Source: Serratia marcescens (GTDB lineage Bacteria > Pseudomonadota > Gammaproteobacteria > Enterobacterales > Enterobacteriaceae). From it: DNA of 64,000 nt. The DNA is taken from NCBI GenBank assembly GCA_015548865.1, contig JADMXW010000016.1, forward strand, positions 89,019-153,018, in the 5' to 3' direction. The translations under genes were made by a program, and so were the position numbers. Positions 50,454 through 60,325 of the stretch are shown piece by piece. The notes beneath the pieces were generated by a model. It was not told where the DNA came from. It did not search any database and worked only from the letters and a program-made list of their open reading frames with translations. The stretch's first letter is position 1. Every line of letters begins with the position of its first letter.

Positions 50454-51581
50454 CTACGGCAAGACGGCAGTGAATCCTAACGCATTCAGACAGGCCACGC
50501 TGGCCTCATCAGAACAAGTGACACGCAGCGAAGACCATTCGCGGCGTTCCTGATAGTGTTTACGTAAACGATCAAACCCGCCCGGTTGACCAGCAACCTG
50601 GCGCAACAGCGCATCGTCACGGCGCACATCATACACCAGATGCACCAGACGCTTAAGCAACGCTTGATCGAGCGGGGCAGTCAGATGAACATCCGTGACA
50701 TCTGGAGCAGGCAACAACGACGCCAACGGCACCTGTTGTGGTTTACCGATAAACTGACACAACGCTTCAAACACCTGTGTCGTCCCCCGCGCCTTGCCTT
50801 CCAGAGTATAACCCGCAATATGTGCCGTACCCACATCGGCACGCGCCAGCAAATCCAGAGGCAGCCCCGGTTCTGGCTCCCACACGTCCAGCACCACACG
50901 CAGATCTTTGCCCTGCTGCAATGTCCGCAGCAACGCGGCGTTATCCACCACAGGACCGCGGCAAGCATTGATAAGAATGCGCCCCGCTGGCCAGGCTGCA
51001 AGTACCGCGTCATCAATCAGATGAAAAGTGTTATCCGTGCCATCCTTCGTCAACGGCGTATGCAGCGTAAGAATATCTGCCTCACGCAGTAGCGCCTCAA
51101 GGGGTAAAAAAGGACCAACATCACCGTTACGCTCCCGTGGTGGGTCGCACAGCAATGTCTTCACTCCCCAAGCGTTAAGACGGGCCTGCAAACGCCGACC
51201 GACGTTGCCCACGCCCACAATGCCGACGGTTTTGTCGCGCAGTTGGAAACCATCCCGTTCCGCCAGCATCAGCAGCGCAGAAAAAACGTATTCCACCACC
51301 GCGATGGCATTACACCCTGGCGCCGCCGAAAATCTCACCCCCTGCTCACGTAGCCAGGTTTCATCCACATGATCGGTCCCTGCCGTGGCGCTACCGACAA
51401 AGTTTACGCTAGTGCCTGCCAACAGGGCGGCATTGACTGGCGTGACGGAGCGCACCATCAGCGCTTGCGCCTGTGTCAGCGCCTCCACAGGCAACGGCCT
51501 TCCCGGCACGGCCACCACATCACCCACGCGGCTAAACAACTCGCGTGCATACGGCATATTCTCATCAACCACAATTTTCAT
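50454..51581 (-). CDS. pdxB: Erythronate-4-phosphate dehydrogenase
   Basis: 375 residues from [16 protein letters not shown]; a 58-codon upstream extension is open but begins inside the neighbouring gene region and is rejected. D-isomer 2-hydroxyacid dehydrogenase fold: [13 protein letters not shown] (NAD), [18 protein letters not shown] and [13 protein letters not shown] (catalytic His). Second step of pyridoxal phosphate synthesis. PdxB dimerisation domain at the C terminus. Confidence 0.96.
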   Translation of the reverse strand: MKIVVDENMPYARELFSRVGDVVAVPGRPLPVEALTQAQALMVRSVTPVNAALLAGTSVNFVGSATAGTDHVDETWLREQGVRFSAAPGCNAIAVVEYVFSALLMLAERDGFQLRDKTVGIVGVGNVGRRLQARLNAWGVKTLLCDPPRERNGDVGPFLPLEALLREADILTLHTPLTKDGTDNTFHLIDDAVLAAWPAGRILINACRGPVVDNAALLRTLQQGKDLRVVLDVWEPEPGLPLDLLARADVGTAHIAGYTLEGKARGTTQVFEALCQFIGKPQQVPLASLLPAPDVTDVHLTAPLDQALLKRLVHLVYDVRRDDALLRQVAGQPGGFDRLRKHYQERREWSSLRVTCSDEASVACLNALGFTAVLP

Positions 51582-51663
51582 GTATGACCCCGGTAAAGCG
51601 ACGCGCTTACAAGAAAAAACAGGGGCACTATTTTGCCACCGAATGATAAATAATCCCAACACC

Positions 51664-52440
51664 TTAGGTTCTGGCGCGATACCCTTCCGGCGTAGCTCCG
51701 CTTTGCTGACGAAACATGGCAATAAAGGCTGAGGATGAACTGTAACCGACTTCAAGCGCCACTGACTGCACGCTCATCCCTTGTCGCAGCAATGCCAGCG
51801 CTTGCAGGTAACGCAGCCGCTGTCGCCATTCGCTAAACGACATGCCGAGCAATGCCTGACAACGCCGGGAAAGCGTTCGCTCGGTGCTATATACCTCGTT
51901 TGCCCATTGCGCCAACGTACGGTTATCCGCCGGGCACTGCTCCAACGCATGCAACACAGGGGCCAGTAACCGATCGTCAGTTCCCGGCAAATAGTTACGC
52001 TGTCGCGGTGCGACGGCCATTTGATCGCACAGCACGCGACACAGGCGTAAATCTGGCTTGTCTTGTGGGATCAACACCCCACGCATGAACAAATCATCCT
52101 GAATGGCTTTAAACAACGGGCCCACTTCCAATAAGCAAGGCGTGTCAGGGAGTGCGCTACACCAGCGCGCGTCAAAATTGATAGTGCGAATGGTGGCCTG
52201 ACGCTGGTTGTAGCACGCGTGTTCCACGCCGTGCGGCAACCAGATAGCAAAATGGGTCGGCGCCCAAAAGCGTTCACGCTCAAGACGCAGGACAACAACG
52301 CCAGAAACTACATACAACAACTGTCCCCATTCATGGCGATGAGGCAAGTATTCCGTATCGGCACTGACCGCCTCAGTGCGCAGAAACACCCCATGTGGCG
52401 GTATACCTTCAGGTCGGTAGTAAGAGCGTTGCCGGGTCAT
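51664..52440 (-). CDS. AraC-family transcriptional regulator with cupin sensor domain
   Basis: 258 residues. N-terminal cupin-type region (about 20-110; [14 protein letters not shown] and [15 protein letters not shown]) and C-terminal AraC double helix-turn-helix (about 160-258; [27 protein letters not shown] and [22 protein letters not shown]). Resembles the NimR/YeaM group that controls a divergent or adjacent transporter. Divergent from the DMT exporter with only 96 nt between starts, sharing a Fur box. Confidence 0.93.
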   Translation of the reverse strand: MTRQRSYYRPEGIPPHGVFLRTEAVSADTEYLPHRHEWGQLLYVVSGVVVLRLERERFWAPTHFAIWLPHGVEHACYNQRQATIRTINFDARWCSALPDTPCLLEVGPLFKAIQDDLFMRGVLIPQDKPDLRLCRVLCDQMAVAPRQRNYLPGTDDRLLAPVLHALEQCPADNRTLAQWANEVYSTERTLSRRCQALLGMSFSEWRQRLRYLQALALLRQGMSVQSVALEVGYSSSSAFIAMFRQQSGATPEGYRART

Positions 52441-52517
52441 GTTGTCTGCCTTGCCGTTAAGGATGTCTTATTTTCACTATATATAACGAATCCGCCTGTC
52501 GTAAACTGACTCACCCA

Positions 52518-52536
52518 GTTAATGAGAATCGTTATC
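52518..52536. promoter_or_regulatory. Fur box between AraC regulator and DMT exporter
   Basis: GTTAATGAGAATCGTTATC matches the 19-bp Fur consensus at 16 of 19 positions. It abuts the preferred exporter start at 52537 and covers an alternative ATG at 52522. Confidence 0.7.
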
Positions 52537-53481
52537 ATGCAAGCATTATTTCCTCTCATCGCCGTTCTGTTTTGGTCATTTAACGTGATCGTCAACAAAC
52601 TGTCCGTTGGCGTCATCGATCCGGCGGCGATGTCATTTTATCGTTGGTTGCTTGCGTTGTTGGTACTGACACCGTTTATGTTGCCTGGCTTGCGTTACCA
52701 CGCCAGCACGATCAGGCAACATTGGGGAAAACTGCTGTTTCTGGGATTTCTCGGCATGGTACTCTATCAAAGCATGGCCTACTACGCCGCGCACAGTATC
52801 AGCGCACTGATGATGGGAATTTTGGTCTCACTGATCCCACTGCTTACGGTGCTGATCAGCATTCCGTTGCTCGGCGTAGTCCCCACACTGGGCTTACTGT
52901 GTGGAGGCCTGCTCTCGTTTTTTGGCATCACCTGGCTTATCAGCGGTGGGCACCCGGCACTGATTCTGGCACAAGGCATCGGGCGAGGCGAGATCATGAT
53001 GTTTATCGCCGCGTTAGCCTACGCCGTTTATGGCGTATTGACCAAACGTTGGTCCATTGCACTGCCTACCTGGGTCTCTCTTTACGTGCAAATTGCCTTT
53101 GGCGTTGTGCTGTTATTGCCTAACCTGTTGTTGGCCGAAAGCATTACCTTGAATGCGCAAAACATTCCGCTGGTGCTGTTTGCCGGTATTTTTGCCTCGA
53201 TCCTCGCCCCTTGGATGTGGATCGTGGGAGTCATGCGCATCGGTGCCAACAATGCCAGCATTTTCATTAATTTGACACCGGTGTTTACCGCACTGATCGC
53301 CGTGACGTTCCTGCATGAAACACTGCATAGCTATCACATCGTGGGTGGAATATTGGTATTACTCGGGGTTGTCATGGCGCAGCGCATACGAATTCCGCTT
53401 TATCGGCGCAAGGCGCTCGGCATGCAGGATACCAATGAACCTCATCGGCAAACGCACAAAGCAGATGCCAGCAACAAATAA
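52537..53481 (+). CDS. EamA/DMT-superfamily transporter
   Basis: 314 residues (319 from the upstream ATG at 52522, which lies inside the Fur box). Ten membrane segments in two EamA repeats (about 5-140 and 155-290); FWSFNVIVNKLSVG at the start and INLTPVFTALIAVTFLHE in the second repeat. Polar C-terminal tail of about 35 residues. Likely a metabolite exporter; substrate unknown. Control by Fur and the divergent AraC protein suggests a link to iron (inference). Confidence 0.92.
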   Translation: MQALFPLIAVLFWSFNVIVNKLSVGVIDPAAMSFYRWLLALLVLTPFMLPGLRYHASTIRQHWGKLLFLGFLGMVLYQSMAYYAAHSISALMMGILVSLIPLLTVLISIPLLGVVPTLGLLCGGLLSFFGITWLISGGHPALILAQGIGRGEIMMFIAALAYAVYGVLTKRWSIALPTWVSLYVQIAFGVVLLLPNLLLAESITLNAQNIPLVLFAGIFASILAPWMWIVGVMRIGANNASIFINLTPVFTALIAVTFLHETLHSYHIVGGILVLLGVVMAQRIRIPLYRRKALGMQDTNEPHRQTHKADASNK

Positions 53482-53600
53482 AGGCCGCATTTTCCCTATT
53501 CTCTGACTATTCTTGCATCAGACACCTTGCTATGATTTCTGTTGCCTATTCAGGGCCCCCGGGGGAATGCAGGGTGCCTTTCACGCAGCAAGGAGTCATC

Positions 53601-54824
53601 ATGCAGCCTGTCAGCAGTCCAGGAACTCCGACACCGGGAGAGCGCCCGTCCGCGTCGACGACCTCGGCCATTACATCTGCATCCTCCAATGCGGCGACGG
53701 CAAATTCACCGCTGTCATTTACCCAGCGTGCCACGTTGGACACGCTGATAGTCAAGCTACAGGCACTGACCTCGCTCAGTAACAATGCCATTTGGACCAC
53801 GCTGCGCCAGGATATCGGTTTGGCACCCAACCAAACGCTGCTCGGGCAGCATTTTACTGCCGCCGAACAGTCATTGCAGAATCAACTCGTCCAGGCTCAG
53901 GTACAACAAAACACCGCACGCCACCCGTTGCTGCAGCGTCTCACCGATCTGTTGCCGCAAGGAAATAACAGCCAGCGCGTCACTCAGTTTATGCGCCAGG
54001 AATTTGGCCACACTGAGTTAAAAACGCTGACTCAGCCCCAGTTGCAGCGGATACTGACCCTGTTGCAAACACCACCAGATGCCGCGGTAGCAAATGCTGC
54101 CCCAGGCAGGACACCGATGCTTGCCACAACGCTGGTGCAAAATGCGCTGACGAATGTCGCCACCAATGCGGCGACCACTGCCCTGCTGCAACGTCCACTG
54201 TCGAGCATCGAACAGAACAGTTTGAATCAGATGGTCGTGCGGTTATCGGCACTGCTCGGGGAGCCGACAGATAAAATCTGGACCACACTGACGGCAATGC
54301 AACACCAGCCGCCTGGCTCGCCGATCTCTGCCCGTCACCTGCCACTCTTAGTGCAATATTTGCAAACGCAAACTGACCTGCACCATTTGCTCACCACGGG
54401 CAACACGCGTAGCGACACATCGCCCTCGGCTACCGCCTCAGCGGCGACCACGGCAGGCAATATGGCTTCCCCCCCTATGACGGCGACGCTATCCACGTTA
54501 CACGCGCTGCTTCAGCCTGCACTGGAAGCCAACGAGCGTCAGTTGTTGTTGGACTATAGCCAAAACCGCTTTAATGCTGGGGTACAAACACCGCTCACCC
54601 AACCTCAGCTTAATGAGCTGGTGACCTTTTTATTTGCGCACCGCATGCAGCGCTCCTCTGAAGGGGAACTGACAGTTCAGAGTCTGTTCCCTCATCCACA
54701 ACCGATTGCCAATCCGCTGGTTGCCGCATTACCACCTGTCCTCCAGGCTGTGTTCAACAAACCGATGTTCTGGCCGATTGTCAGCGTGTGTGTTGTGCTG
54801 TTTCTGTTGTGGGTCCTGTTTTAG
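53601..54824 (+). CDS. flk: Flagellar regulator Flk
   Basis: 407 residues from MQPVSSPGTPTPGERPS, with AAGGAG 5 nt upstream; an upstream start at 53532 lacks an SD. Repeated units of the type LDTLIVKLQALT..IWTTLRQDIGL (about 45-75 and 200-240), Thr/Ala/Gln-rich linkers, and one C-terminal membrane anchor (FWPIVSVCVVLFLLWVLF). Flk couples hook completion to late flagellar export in Salmonella. Longer than the roughly 330 residues of E. coli Flk. Same pdxB-flk-fabB neighbourhood as in E. coli. Confidence 0.88.
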   Translation: MQPVSSPGTPTPGERPSASTTSAITSASSNAATANSPLSFTQRATLDTLIVKLQALTSLSNNAIWTTLRQDIGLAPNQTLLGQHFTAAEQSLQNQLVQAQVQQNTARHPLLQRLTDLLPQGNNSQRVTQFMRQEFGHTELKTLTQPQLQRILTLLQTPPDAAVANAAPGRTPMLATTLVQNALTNVATNAATTALLQRPLSSIEQNSLNQMVVRLSALLGEPTDKIWTTLTAMQHQPPGSPISARHLPLLVQYLQTQTDLHHLLTTGNTRSDTSPSATASAATTAGNMASPPMTATLSTLHALLQPALEANERQLLLDYSQNRFNAGVQTPLTQPQLNELVTFLFAHRMQRSSEGELTVQSLFPHPQPIANPLVAALPPVLQAVFNKPMFWPIVSVCVVLFLLWVLF

Positions 54825-54827
54825 CGT

Positions 54828-54854
54828 AAAAAAAACCGGGGCACTTGGCCCCGG
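54828..54854 (-). terminator. Terminator of fabB
   Basis: CCGGGGC and GCCCCGG (7-bp stem, 5-nt loop) with a run of eight U residues on the minus strand; 25 nt past the fabB stop. It abuts the flk stop as well. Confidence 0.92.
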
Positions 54855-54878
54855 CTTAGAAAATCATGCTACAGCTGA

Positions 54879-56090
54879 TTACAGCTTACGCATCACCAAC
54901 GTGGCATTCGTACCGCCAAAACCAAAACCGTTAGACATTACCGTGGTCAGCTTGCGCTCGGTCGGTTCTGTCACGATATTCATGTTTTGCGCCAGTTCGT
55001 CCAGCGTATCAACGTTAATGCTCGGCGCGATAAAATCGTGTTCCAGCATCAGCAAAGAGTAGATAGCCTCCTGCACGCCCGCAGCCCCCAAAGAGTGTCC
55101 GGTCATTGCTTTGGTCGCAGAGATCGGCGGCACAGCGTCACCAAATACTTGGCGAATCGCCCACAACTCTTTCACATCCCCCACCGGCGTAGAGGTACCG
55201 TGGGTGTTAATGTAATCGATGGGGGTATCTACGTCTTGCATCGCAAGCTTCATACAGCGCACAGCACCTTCACCCGACGGAGCAACCATGTCGGCACCGT
55301 CAGAGGTTGCACCGTAGCCAACCACTTCCGCGTAAATGTGCGCGCCGCGAGCCAATGCATGCTCCAATTCTTCCACAACCACCATACCGCCACCGCCCGC
55401 GATAACAAATCCATCGCGATCGGCATCATAGGTGCGCGAAGCCTTTTCCGGCGTTTCGTTATATTTAGTGGAGAGCGCGCCCATAGCATCAAATTCACAG
55501 GCCAGCTCCCAACACAGTTCTTCACCACCGCCAGCAAAAACGATGTCCTGTTTGCCCAGCTGGATTTGCTCTACCGCATTACCGATACAGTGCGCAGAGG
55601 TGGCACATGCAGAACTGATGGAGTAATTCACGCCTTGAATTTTGAACGGCGTAGCGAGACAGGCAGATACCGCCGATCCCATTGCTTTGGTGACCACATA
55701 AGGACCAACCGCTTTCAAGCCTCGCGGGCTACGCATCGCATCCGCACCAAACACCTGAGAACGCGCTGAACCGCCAGAACCGGCAATCAGACCTACGCGT
55801 GGATTATTCTGATAGACCTCTGGCGCCAGCTTGGCATCTTCAATCGCCTGTTCCATTGACAGAAAAGCATAGATAGAGGCATCGCTCATGAAACGCACGA
55901 CCTTACGTTCAATGAGACCGGTAGTATCCAGTTTCACATTGCCCCAGACGTGACTACGCATACCGGAATCTTTCAGCTCTTGAGAGAACGTAATACCCGA
56001 GCGACCTTCCCGCAACGATGCGAGGACTTCCTGCTGGTTATTACCAATGCTTGAGACGATCCCCAGGCCAGTAATCACTGCACGTTTCAT
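54879..56090 (-). CDS. fabB: 3-oxoacyl-ACP synthase I (FabB)
   Basis: 403 residues. Catalytic Cys162 in [13 protein letters not shown], His in [11 protein letters not shown] and His in [12 protein letters not shown]. Condensing enzyme needed for unsaturated fatty acid synthesis. Its upstream region carries FabR and FadR sites. GNYQQEV-type N terminus and [15 protein letters not shown] terminus are normal. Confidence 0.98.
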   Translation of the reverse strand: MKRAVITGLGIVSSIGNNQQEVLASLREGRSGITFSQELKDSGMRSHVWGNVKLDTTGLIERKVVRFMSDASIYAFLSMEQAIEDAKLAPEVYQNNPRVGLIAGSGGSARSQVFGADAMRSPRGLKAVGPYVVTKAMGSAVSACLATPFKIQGVNYSISSACATSAHCIGNAVEQIQLGKQDIVFAGGGEELCWELACEFDAMGALSTKYNETPEKASRTYDADRDGFVIAGGGGMVVVEELEHALARGAHIYAEVVGYGATSDGADMVAPSGEGAVRCMKLAMQDVDTPIDYINTHGTSTPVGDVKELWAIRQVFGDAVPPISATKAMTGHSLGAAGVQEAIYSLLMLEHDFIAPSINVDTLDELAQNMNIVTEPTERKLTTVMSNGFGFGGTNATLVMRKL

Positions 56091-56140
56091 TCAATACCTC
56101 TTTCCGCATAAATGTATTTTGGGATTTCGTCACGCACTTT

Positions 56141-56158
56141 AGCGTACAGATGTAAGCT
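56141..56158. promoter_or_regulatory. FabR binding site upstream of fabB
   Basis: AGCGTACA-GA-TGTAAGCT against AGCGTACA-N2-TGTTCGCT (14 of 16 defined positions). Located 51-68 nt upstream of the fabB start. Confidence 0.75.
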
Positions 56159-56175
56159 GAACAAGTCCGATCACC
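56159..56175. promoter_or_regulatory. FadR binding site upstream of fabB
   Basis: Minus strand GGTGATCGGACTTGTTC resembles the FadR operator (TGGTCNGACNTGTT type). It directly abuts the FabR site, the arrangement expected for fabB, which FadR activates and FabR represses. Confidence 0.65.
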
Positions 56176-56252
56176 CAACCTTTTACAAAATTTGCACCAC
56201 AGGCACCCGCTGAGTAAAATCGCGCTATCGCTTTAAAAATGAGTTAATTATC

Positions 56253-58271
56253 GTGAAAGACCATGCTATTCAGCACGGTACGCTCTCCTGGAACGATCAG
56301 GGTACACCTGTTTCGCAACAGTTTGATGACGTTTACTTCTCAAATCAGGATGGGTTGGAAGAAACCCGCTATGTTTTTTTGCAAGGCAATCACTTTCCGG
56401 CGCGCTTCCTTGAACACTCTCGCCCACTGTGTGTCATCGCTGAAACCGGCTTCGGCACCGGCCTGAATTTTTTGACATTGTGGGAAGCATTCTCACATTT
56501 TCGCGCGCAGCACCCGCATGCCGCATTGCGCCGTCTGCACTTTATCAGCTTTGAAAAATTTCCTTTGCGCGTTAACGATTTGGCACAAGCGCACACTCAC
56601 TGGCCGACACTGGCCCCTTACGCTGAGGAACTGCGACAGGCATGGCCGTCAGCGTTGCCAGGTTGCCATCGCCTGATATTGGCAAACGGAGCCATCACCC
56701 TCGACCTGTGGTTTGGCGATATCAACACCTTACTGCCAACGTTGGATGACTCTTTGACTCATCAGGTGGATGCCTGGTTTCTCGATGGTTTTGCTCCGGC
56801 TAAAAACCCGGATATGTGGACAGAAAATCTGTTTCACGCCATGGCACGCCTGTGCCGGGCGCAGGGGACCTTTGCAACCTTCACGGCAGCAGGGTTTGTG
56901 CGCCGGGGTTTGCAACAGGCGGGTTTTGGTGTGGAAAAGATCAAAGGTTACGGACAAAAACGCGAAATGCTGCGCGGCGTGTTGGCCGAGGCCGTCCCCA
57001 CCGTTACAACAACCCCTTGGTATTCACGCCCAGCAGCGAGTACGACAGATAATATCGCCATTATCGGCGGCGGCATCGCCAGCGTGCTGACAGCACTGGC
57101 ACTGTTGCGACGCGGCGCTCATGTGACGCTCTATTGCGAAGATAACGCTCCGGCTTTGGGCGCCTCCGGTAACCGTCAAGGTGCCCTCTACCCACTACTC
57201 AACGACAAACACGATGCGCTTTCACGCTTTTTCGCCACCGCATTTGGCTTTGCTCGCCGCCAGTACGATTCACTGCTGCAAGCCGGTATCACCTTTGAGC
57301 ATGACTGGTGCGGTGTGAACCAAATTGCTTATGATGAAAAAAGCACACGCAAAATATCACAGATTTTACATGGCGATTGGCCACTTGACATGGTGGCACC
57401 GCTTAACGCCGATGAAATGGACACAACCGCGGGGTTAGGCATTGGTTTCCCTGGTCTGAGCTATGCTGACGGTGGCTGGCTGTGTCCGGCAGAGTTGACA
57501 GCGAATGCGCTAAAACACGCGCAATCACTCGGGTTGGAGGTACGTTTTTCTGCCGGTGTGTCCGGGTTGGAAAAAACCACATCGGGCTGGCAACTTACGT
57601 TGGCTAATGAGCAGTTGAATGACTATCCCGTTGTTGTTCTGGCTAACGGATACCAACTCAATACCTGGTCACAGACCCAACATCTCCCCTGCTATGCTGT
57701 GCGCGGCCAAGTGAGCCATATCCCCACTACGCCAGTGCTGCAACGCTTACAACGCGTGCTGTGCTATGACGGCTATATGACCCCCGTCAGTCCCCGCCAC
57801 CAGCAGCACTGCATTGGCGCCAGCTATCTGCGAGGCGAAACCACAACAACATTTAGCGCAGAGGAACAGCAAGAGAACCGCCGGCGTCTTGTTGCCTGTT
57901 TGCCAAAGGCCGCGTGGATGGATGAAATAAACGTCAGCGATAACGAAGCTCGTCAGGGGGTGCGATGCGCCATTCGCGATCATTTGCCTCTGCTCGGCGC
58001 AGTGCCGGATTACTCGCAAACACTACATCAATACGCATCACTTGACGTGCAGCAGTACACACTGAACAACGTGGTCACAGCTCCGGTTCATCCGGATCTG
58101 TTTATTATCGGTGCGCTGGGGTCGCGCGGAATGTGCTCTGCTCCGTTAGCGGCAGAAACGCTGGCTGGACAACTGTACGGCGAACCATTACCGCTGGACG
58201 CAGAAACCCTTGCAGCCATTAACCCAAACCGTTTCTGGGTAAGAAAGCTGCTAAAAGGCAGAGCGGTGTAA
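56253..58271 (+). CDS. mnmC: Bifunctional tRNA 5-methylaminomethyl-2-thiouridine enzyme MnmC
   Basis: 672 residues from a GTG start. N-terminal SAM methyltransferase domain (about 1-245; [31 protein letters not shown]) and C-terminal FAD-dependent oxidase (about 265-672; [25 protein letters not shown]). It finishes the mnm5 group on wobble uridine. Convergent with the fimbrial operon, 10 nt apart. Confidence 0.97.
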   Translation: MKDHAIQHGTLSWNDQGTPVSQQFDDVYFSNQDGLEETRYVFLQGNHFPARFLEHSRPLCVIAETGFGTGLNFLTLWEAFSHFRAQHPHAALRRLHFISFEKFPLRVNDLAQAHTHWPTLAPYAEELRQAWPSALPGCHRLILANGAITLDLWFGDINTLLPTLDDSLTHQVDAWFLDGFAPAKNPDMWTENLFHAMARLCRAQGTFATFTAAGFVRRGLQQAGFGVEKIKGYGQKREMLRGVLAEAVPTVTTTPWYSRPAASTTDNIAIIGGGIASVLTALALLRRGAHVTLYCEDNAPALGASGNRQGALYPLLNDKHDALSRFFATAFGFARRQYDSLLQAGITFEHDWCGVNQIAYDEKSTRKISQILHGDWPLDMVAPLNADEMDTTAGLGIGFPGLSYADGGWLCPAELTANALKHAQSLGLEVRFSAGVSGLEKTTSGWQLTLANEQLNDYPVVVLANGYQLNTWSQTQHLPCYAVRGQVSHIPTTPVLQRLQRVLCYDGYMTPVSPRHQQHCIGASYLRGETTTTFSAEEQQENRRRLVACLPKAAWMDEINVSDNEARQGVRCAIRDHLPLLGAVPDYSQTLHQYASLDVQQYTLNNVVTAPVHPDLFIIGALGSRGMCSAPLAAETLAGQLYGEPLPLDAETLAAINPNRFWVRKLLKGRAV

Positions 58272-58281
58272 TCATGCGAGG

Positions 58282-58974
58282 TTACGGGCGTAACGTGGTG
58301 GAATAGCGCCAGTGTGTGCCCAAATCGTTAATCAGCTGGTAGCTAAGCGTCTGCCCCACTATTGCACGATTCACCGGCAGGTTCACGCTGGACGTGGGGG
58401 CTACCATCATGCTGCCCAGTCGCTGTTCAGCATAGCTGAGATCTGTTAGCGTCATATGCCAGGGGGTGGGGTTGGTAACCTGCAACTGCTGCCCTTCCCC
58501 CGTTTGCAACAAACGAAAACGCAGTTGCTCACCATCAGACTCACTGGGATCGCCTAATCCAGCAGGTCGGATAAATACCTTAAGACGCAGGCGCAGCGGT
58601 AGCACTACGTTTTGCGTATGACGCGTCATTGCAGCGGTATTCGGTGGAATTTGATAGACATTAAGCCACAGCAGGGACTCTTTATCATGAGCGAATCCCT
58701 GACGAGAGGTGAGCAGCAACCGCAATGAGCGCGATTCGCCCGGCTTCATACCAAACACGGGGGGCACAGCAATCAACGGTGTCATCGCTTGCTCTGGCGG
58801 CGTCATAGGATCACCCTCATCACTCCAGACTTGCACCAGCGTTGGCTGCTTTTCCGAATTGGAAAGCATCAGTGATGCCGACATCTCGCCGTTATGCAAA
58901 ATGACGCGTGTACCTTCAACATTGACTACGCCAGATGCGGGCATGGCACCCATCAGCCAAAGTGCACAGGTCAT
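58282..58974 (-). CDS. Second fimbrial periplasmic chaperone
   Basis: 230 residues from MTCALWLMGAMPASGVVNVEG, a start just past the adhesin stop; a longer frame begins inside the adhesin gene. Short signal peptide, then a PapD-like N domain (SLMLSNSEKQPTLVQVWSDEGD, PGESRSLRLLL, LLWLNVYQIPP, LKVFIRP). Last gene of the fimbrial operon. SD is weak, so translation may be coupled to the adhesin gene. Presumably dedicated to the adhesin (inference). Confidence 0.9.
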   Translation of the reverse strand: MTCALWLMGAMPASGVVNVEGTRVILHNGEMSASLMLSNSEKQPTLVQVWSDEGDPMTPPEQAMTPLIAVPPVFGMKPGESRSLRLLLTSRQGFAHDKESLLWLNVYQIPPNTAAMTRHTQNVVLPLRLRLKVFIRPAGLGDPSESDGEQLRFRLLQTGEGQQLQVTNPTPWHMTLTDLSYAEQRLGSMMVAPTSSVNLPVNRAIVGQTLSYQLINDLGTHWRYSTTLRP

Positions 58975-58996
58975 CCAACTGACTGAGTATTGCCTG

Positions 58997-60325
58997 CTAC
59001 TGAAAACTGACCATGATCTGCAATTGCGCATTGACTGTCCCCGGCCTAATCGGCTCTTGATTAATCGCTTCCAGCGATGCGGTAAAATCCCCGGCATAGA
59101 TTTCTGTACTGCCGCTAGACACTCTGGTCGTCAAATCTTTGAAGGCGTACCACCCGCGCGGGTTGCCCGTGCCATATGAAGTTAAATCCGGCAGTAGATT
59201 GATCGCTTGTCCCTTGCTGTTGAATATACGTATACCAACGCCAGAAGCTTCTCCCGCACCGGCACCATATTGATTATCCAACAGCCAGGTTAACCCTCCC
59301 CCCGAGGTCACCAGCCCCAATGATTTAGCCGCTGCAACTGCAGTCGGTTTATTCACCAGAAACCCCATCGAAACATTTGCGGCAGTGAGTGTCGACACAC
59401 TGGTGCTGGACAGTGCCCCGGATTCACACTGTATGGTGACGGAGAACCCTGCACGGCTAGTCCCCCCCTGACGAAGCTGATTTGCTGTGATCAACGGCAA
59501 CATCACGACATTCGGAAAATCATCCACGCGACAAGACGCACCGCGCACAAAGGTTACCCCCGTCGCGTACAGGCTCCAGGTGCCAGGCCAGTCATAAGGC
59601 CAGCCTTCATATTTGGTTGCCGAATCGGCACCTTCCGTCACATTCGCGCTAATCCCCGGCCCTTTAAACGCGGTATACCCATGTGGTTGGCTATAAAGGT
59701 AGGTATAACGGTTATAGGCGTTGCCGTACCATGTGATGCTGTCGATACGAAATACCTCCATCAAAACATCACTGAAAGCACTGGCAGGAATATAGATATA
59801 GGTACCATCGGAGAACCAGTCAGACGGTGTCAGTTGCCGTCCTTGCCAATAGCGGGAAAAGTAGGCTCCGGTCTTTAAATTGGTCAGCCTGACGGCAATA
59901 TTACGCACATAACTGTAATAAGCACCGGCTATCTCACTGGCCGCATACATGCCAGCGTAACCGCTGTCGCCATTGGTGGCATACATTTCGAACAGGCTGC
60001 TGGCATCAGCAACCGCGCAGCGAAACAAGACCTGATTAGCCGTAAACGCCGTCTGCGCCCCTTGACTCAGGAAATTGATTGAACTGCTCGCCAGCAATGT
60101 TCCTGACGGCTGAAAAGTGCCACTGCTCAGGCTTATCACGCCGGGCATACCAATATTTCTGCCGTTACAGGTATCGCACGCGCCATTCCAGGCCGTCGCG
60201 GTATAGCCCGCATTGAGTGCTGCCTGGGATAAGGATGAGGCATTGGTGACACGAATACAGGCGCTGTAAGCCATCTGACACCAAAGCAGCATCAATACCA
60301 TTGCGAATGACACACGCGATATCAT
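58997..60325 (-). CDS. Fimbrial tip adhesin (two-domain fimbrial protein)
   Basis: 442 residues from MISRVSFAMVLMLLW; start overlaps the usher stop by 4 nt (ATGA). Signal peptide (cleavage likely after AYS), an N-terminal receptor-type domain of about 270 residues rich in Tyr, Trp, Ser and Gly (including CDTCNGRN), and a C-terminal pilin domain ending in PGTVNAQLQIMVSFQ, whose final strand is the chaperone/usher recognition element. The gene position after the usher fits an adhesin. Receptor unknown. Confidence 0.85.
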   Translation of the reverse strand: MISRVSFAMVLMLLWCQMAYSACIRVTNASSLSQAALNAGYTATAWNGACDTCNGRNIGMPGVISLSSGTFQPSGTLLASSSINFLSQGAQTAFTANQVLFRCAVADASSLFEMYATNGDSGYAGMYAASEIAGAYYSYVRNIAVRLTNLKTGAYFSRYWQGRQLTPSDWFSDGTYIYIPASAFSDVLMEVFRIDSITWYGNAYNRYTYLYSQPHGYTAFKGPGISANVTEGADSATKYEGWPYDWPGTWSLYATGVTFVRGASCRVDDFPNVVMLPLITANQLRQGGTSRAGFSVTIQCESGALSSTSVSTLTAANVSMGFLVNKPTAVAAAKSLGLVTSGGGLTWLLDNQYGAGAGEASGVGIRIFNSKGQAINLLPDLTSYGTGNPRGWYAFKDLTTRVSSGSTEIYAGDFTASLEAINQEPIRPGTVNAQLQIMVSFQ

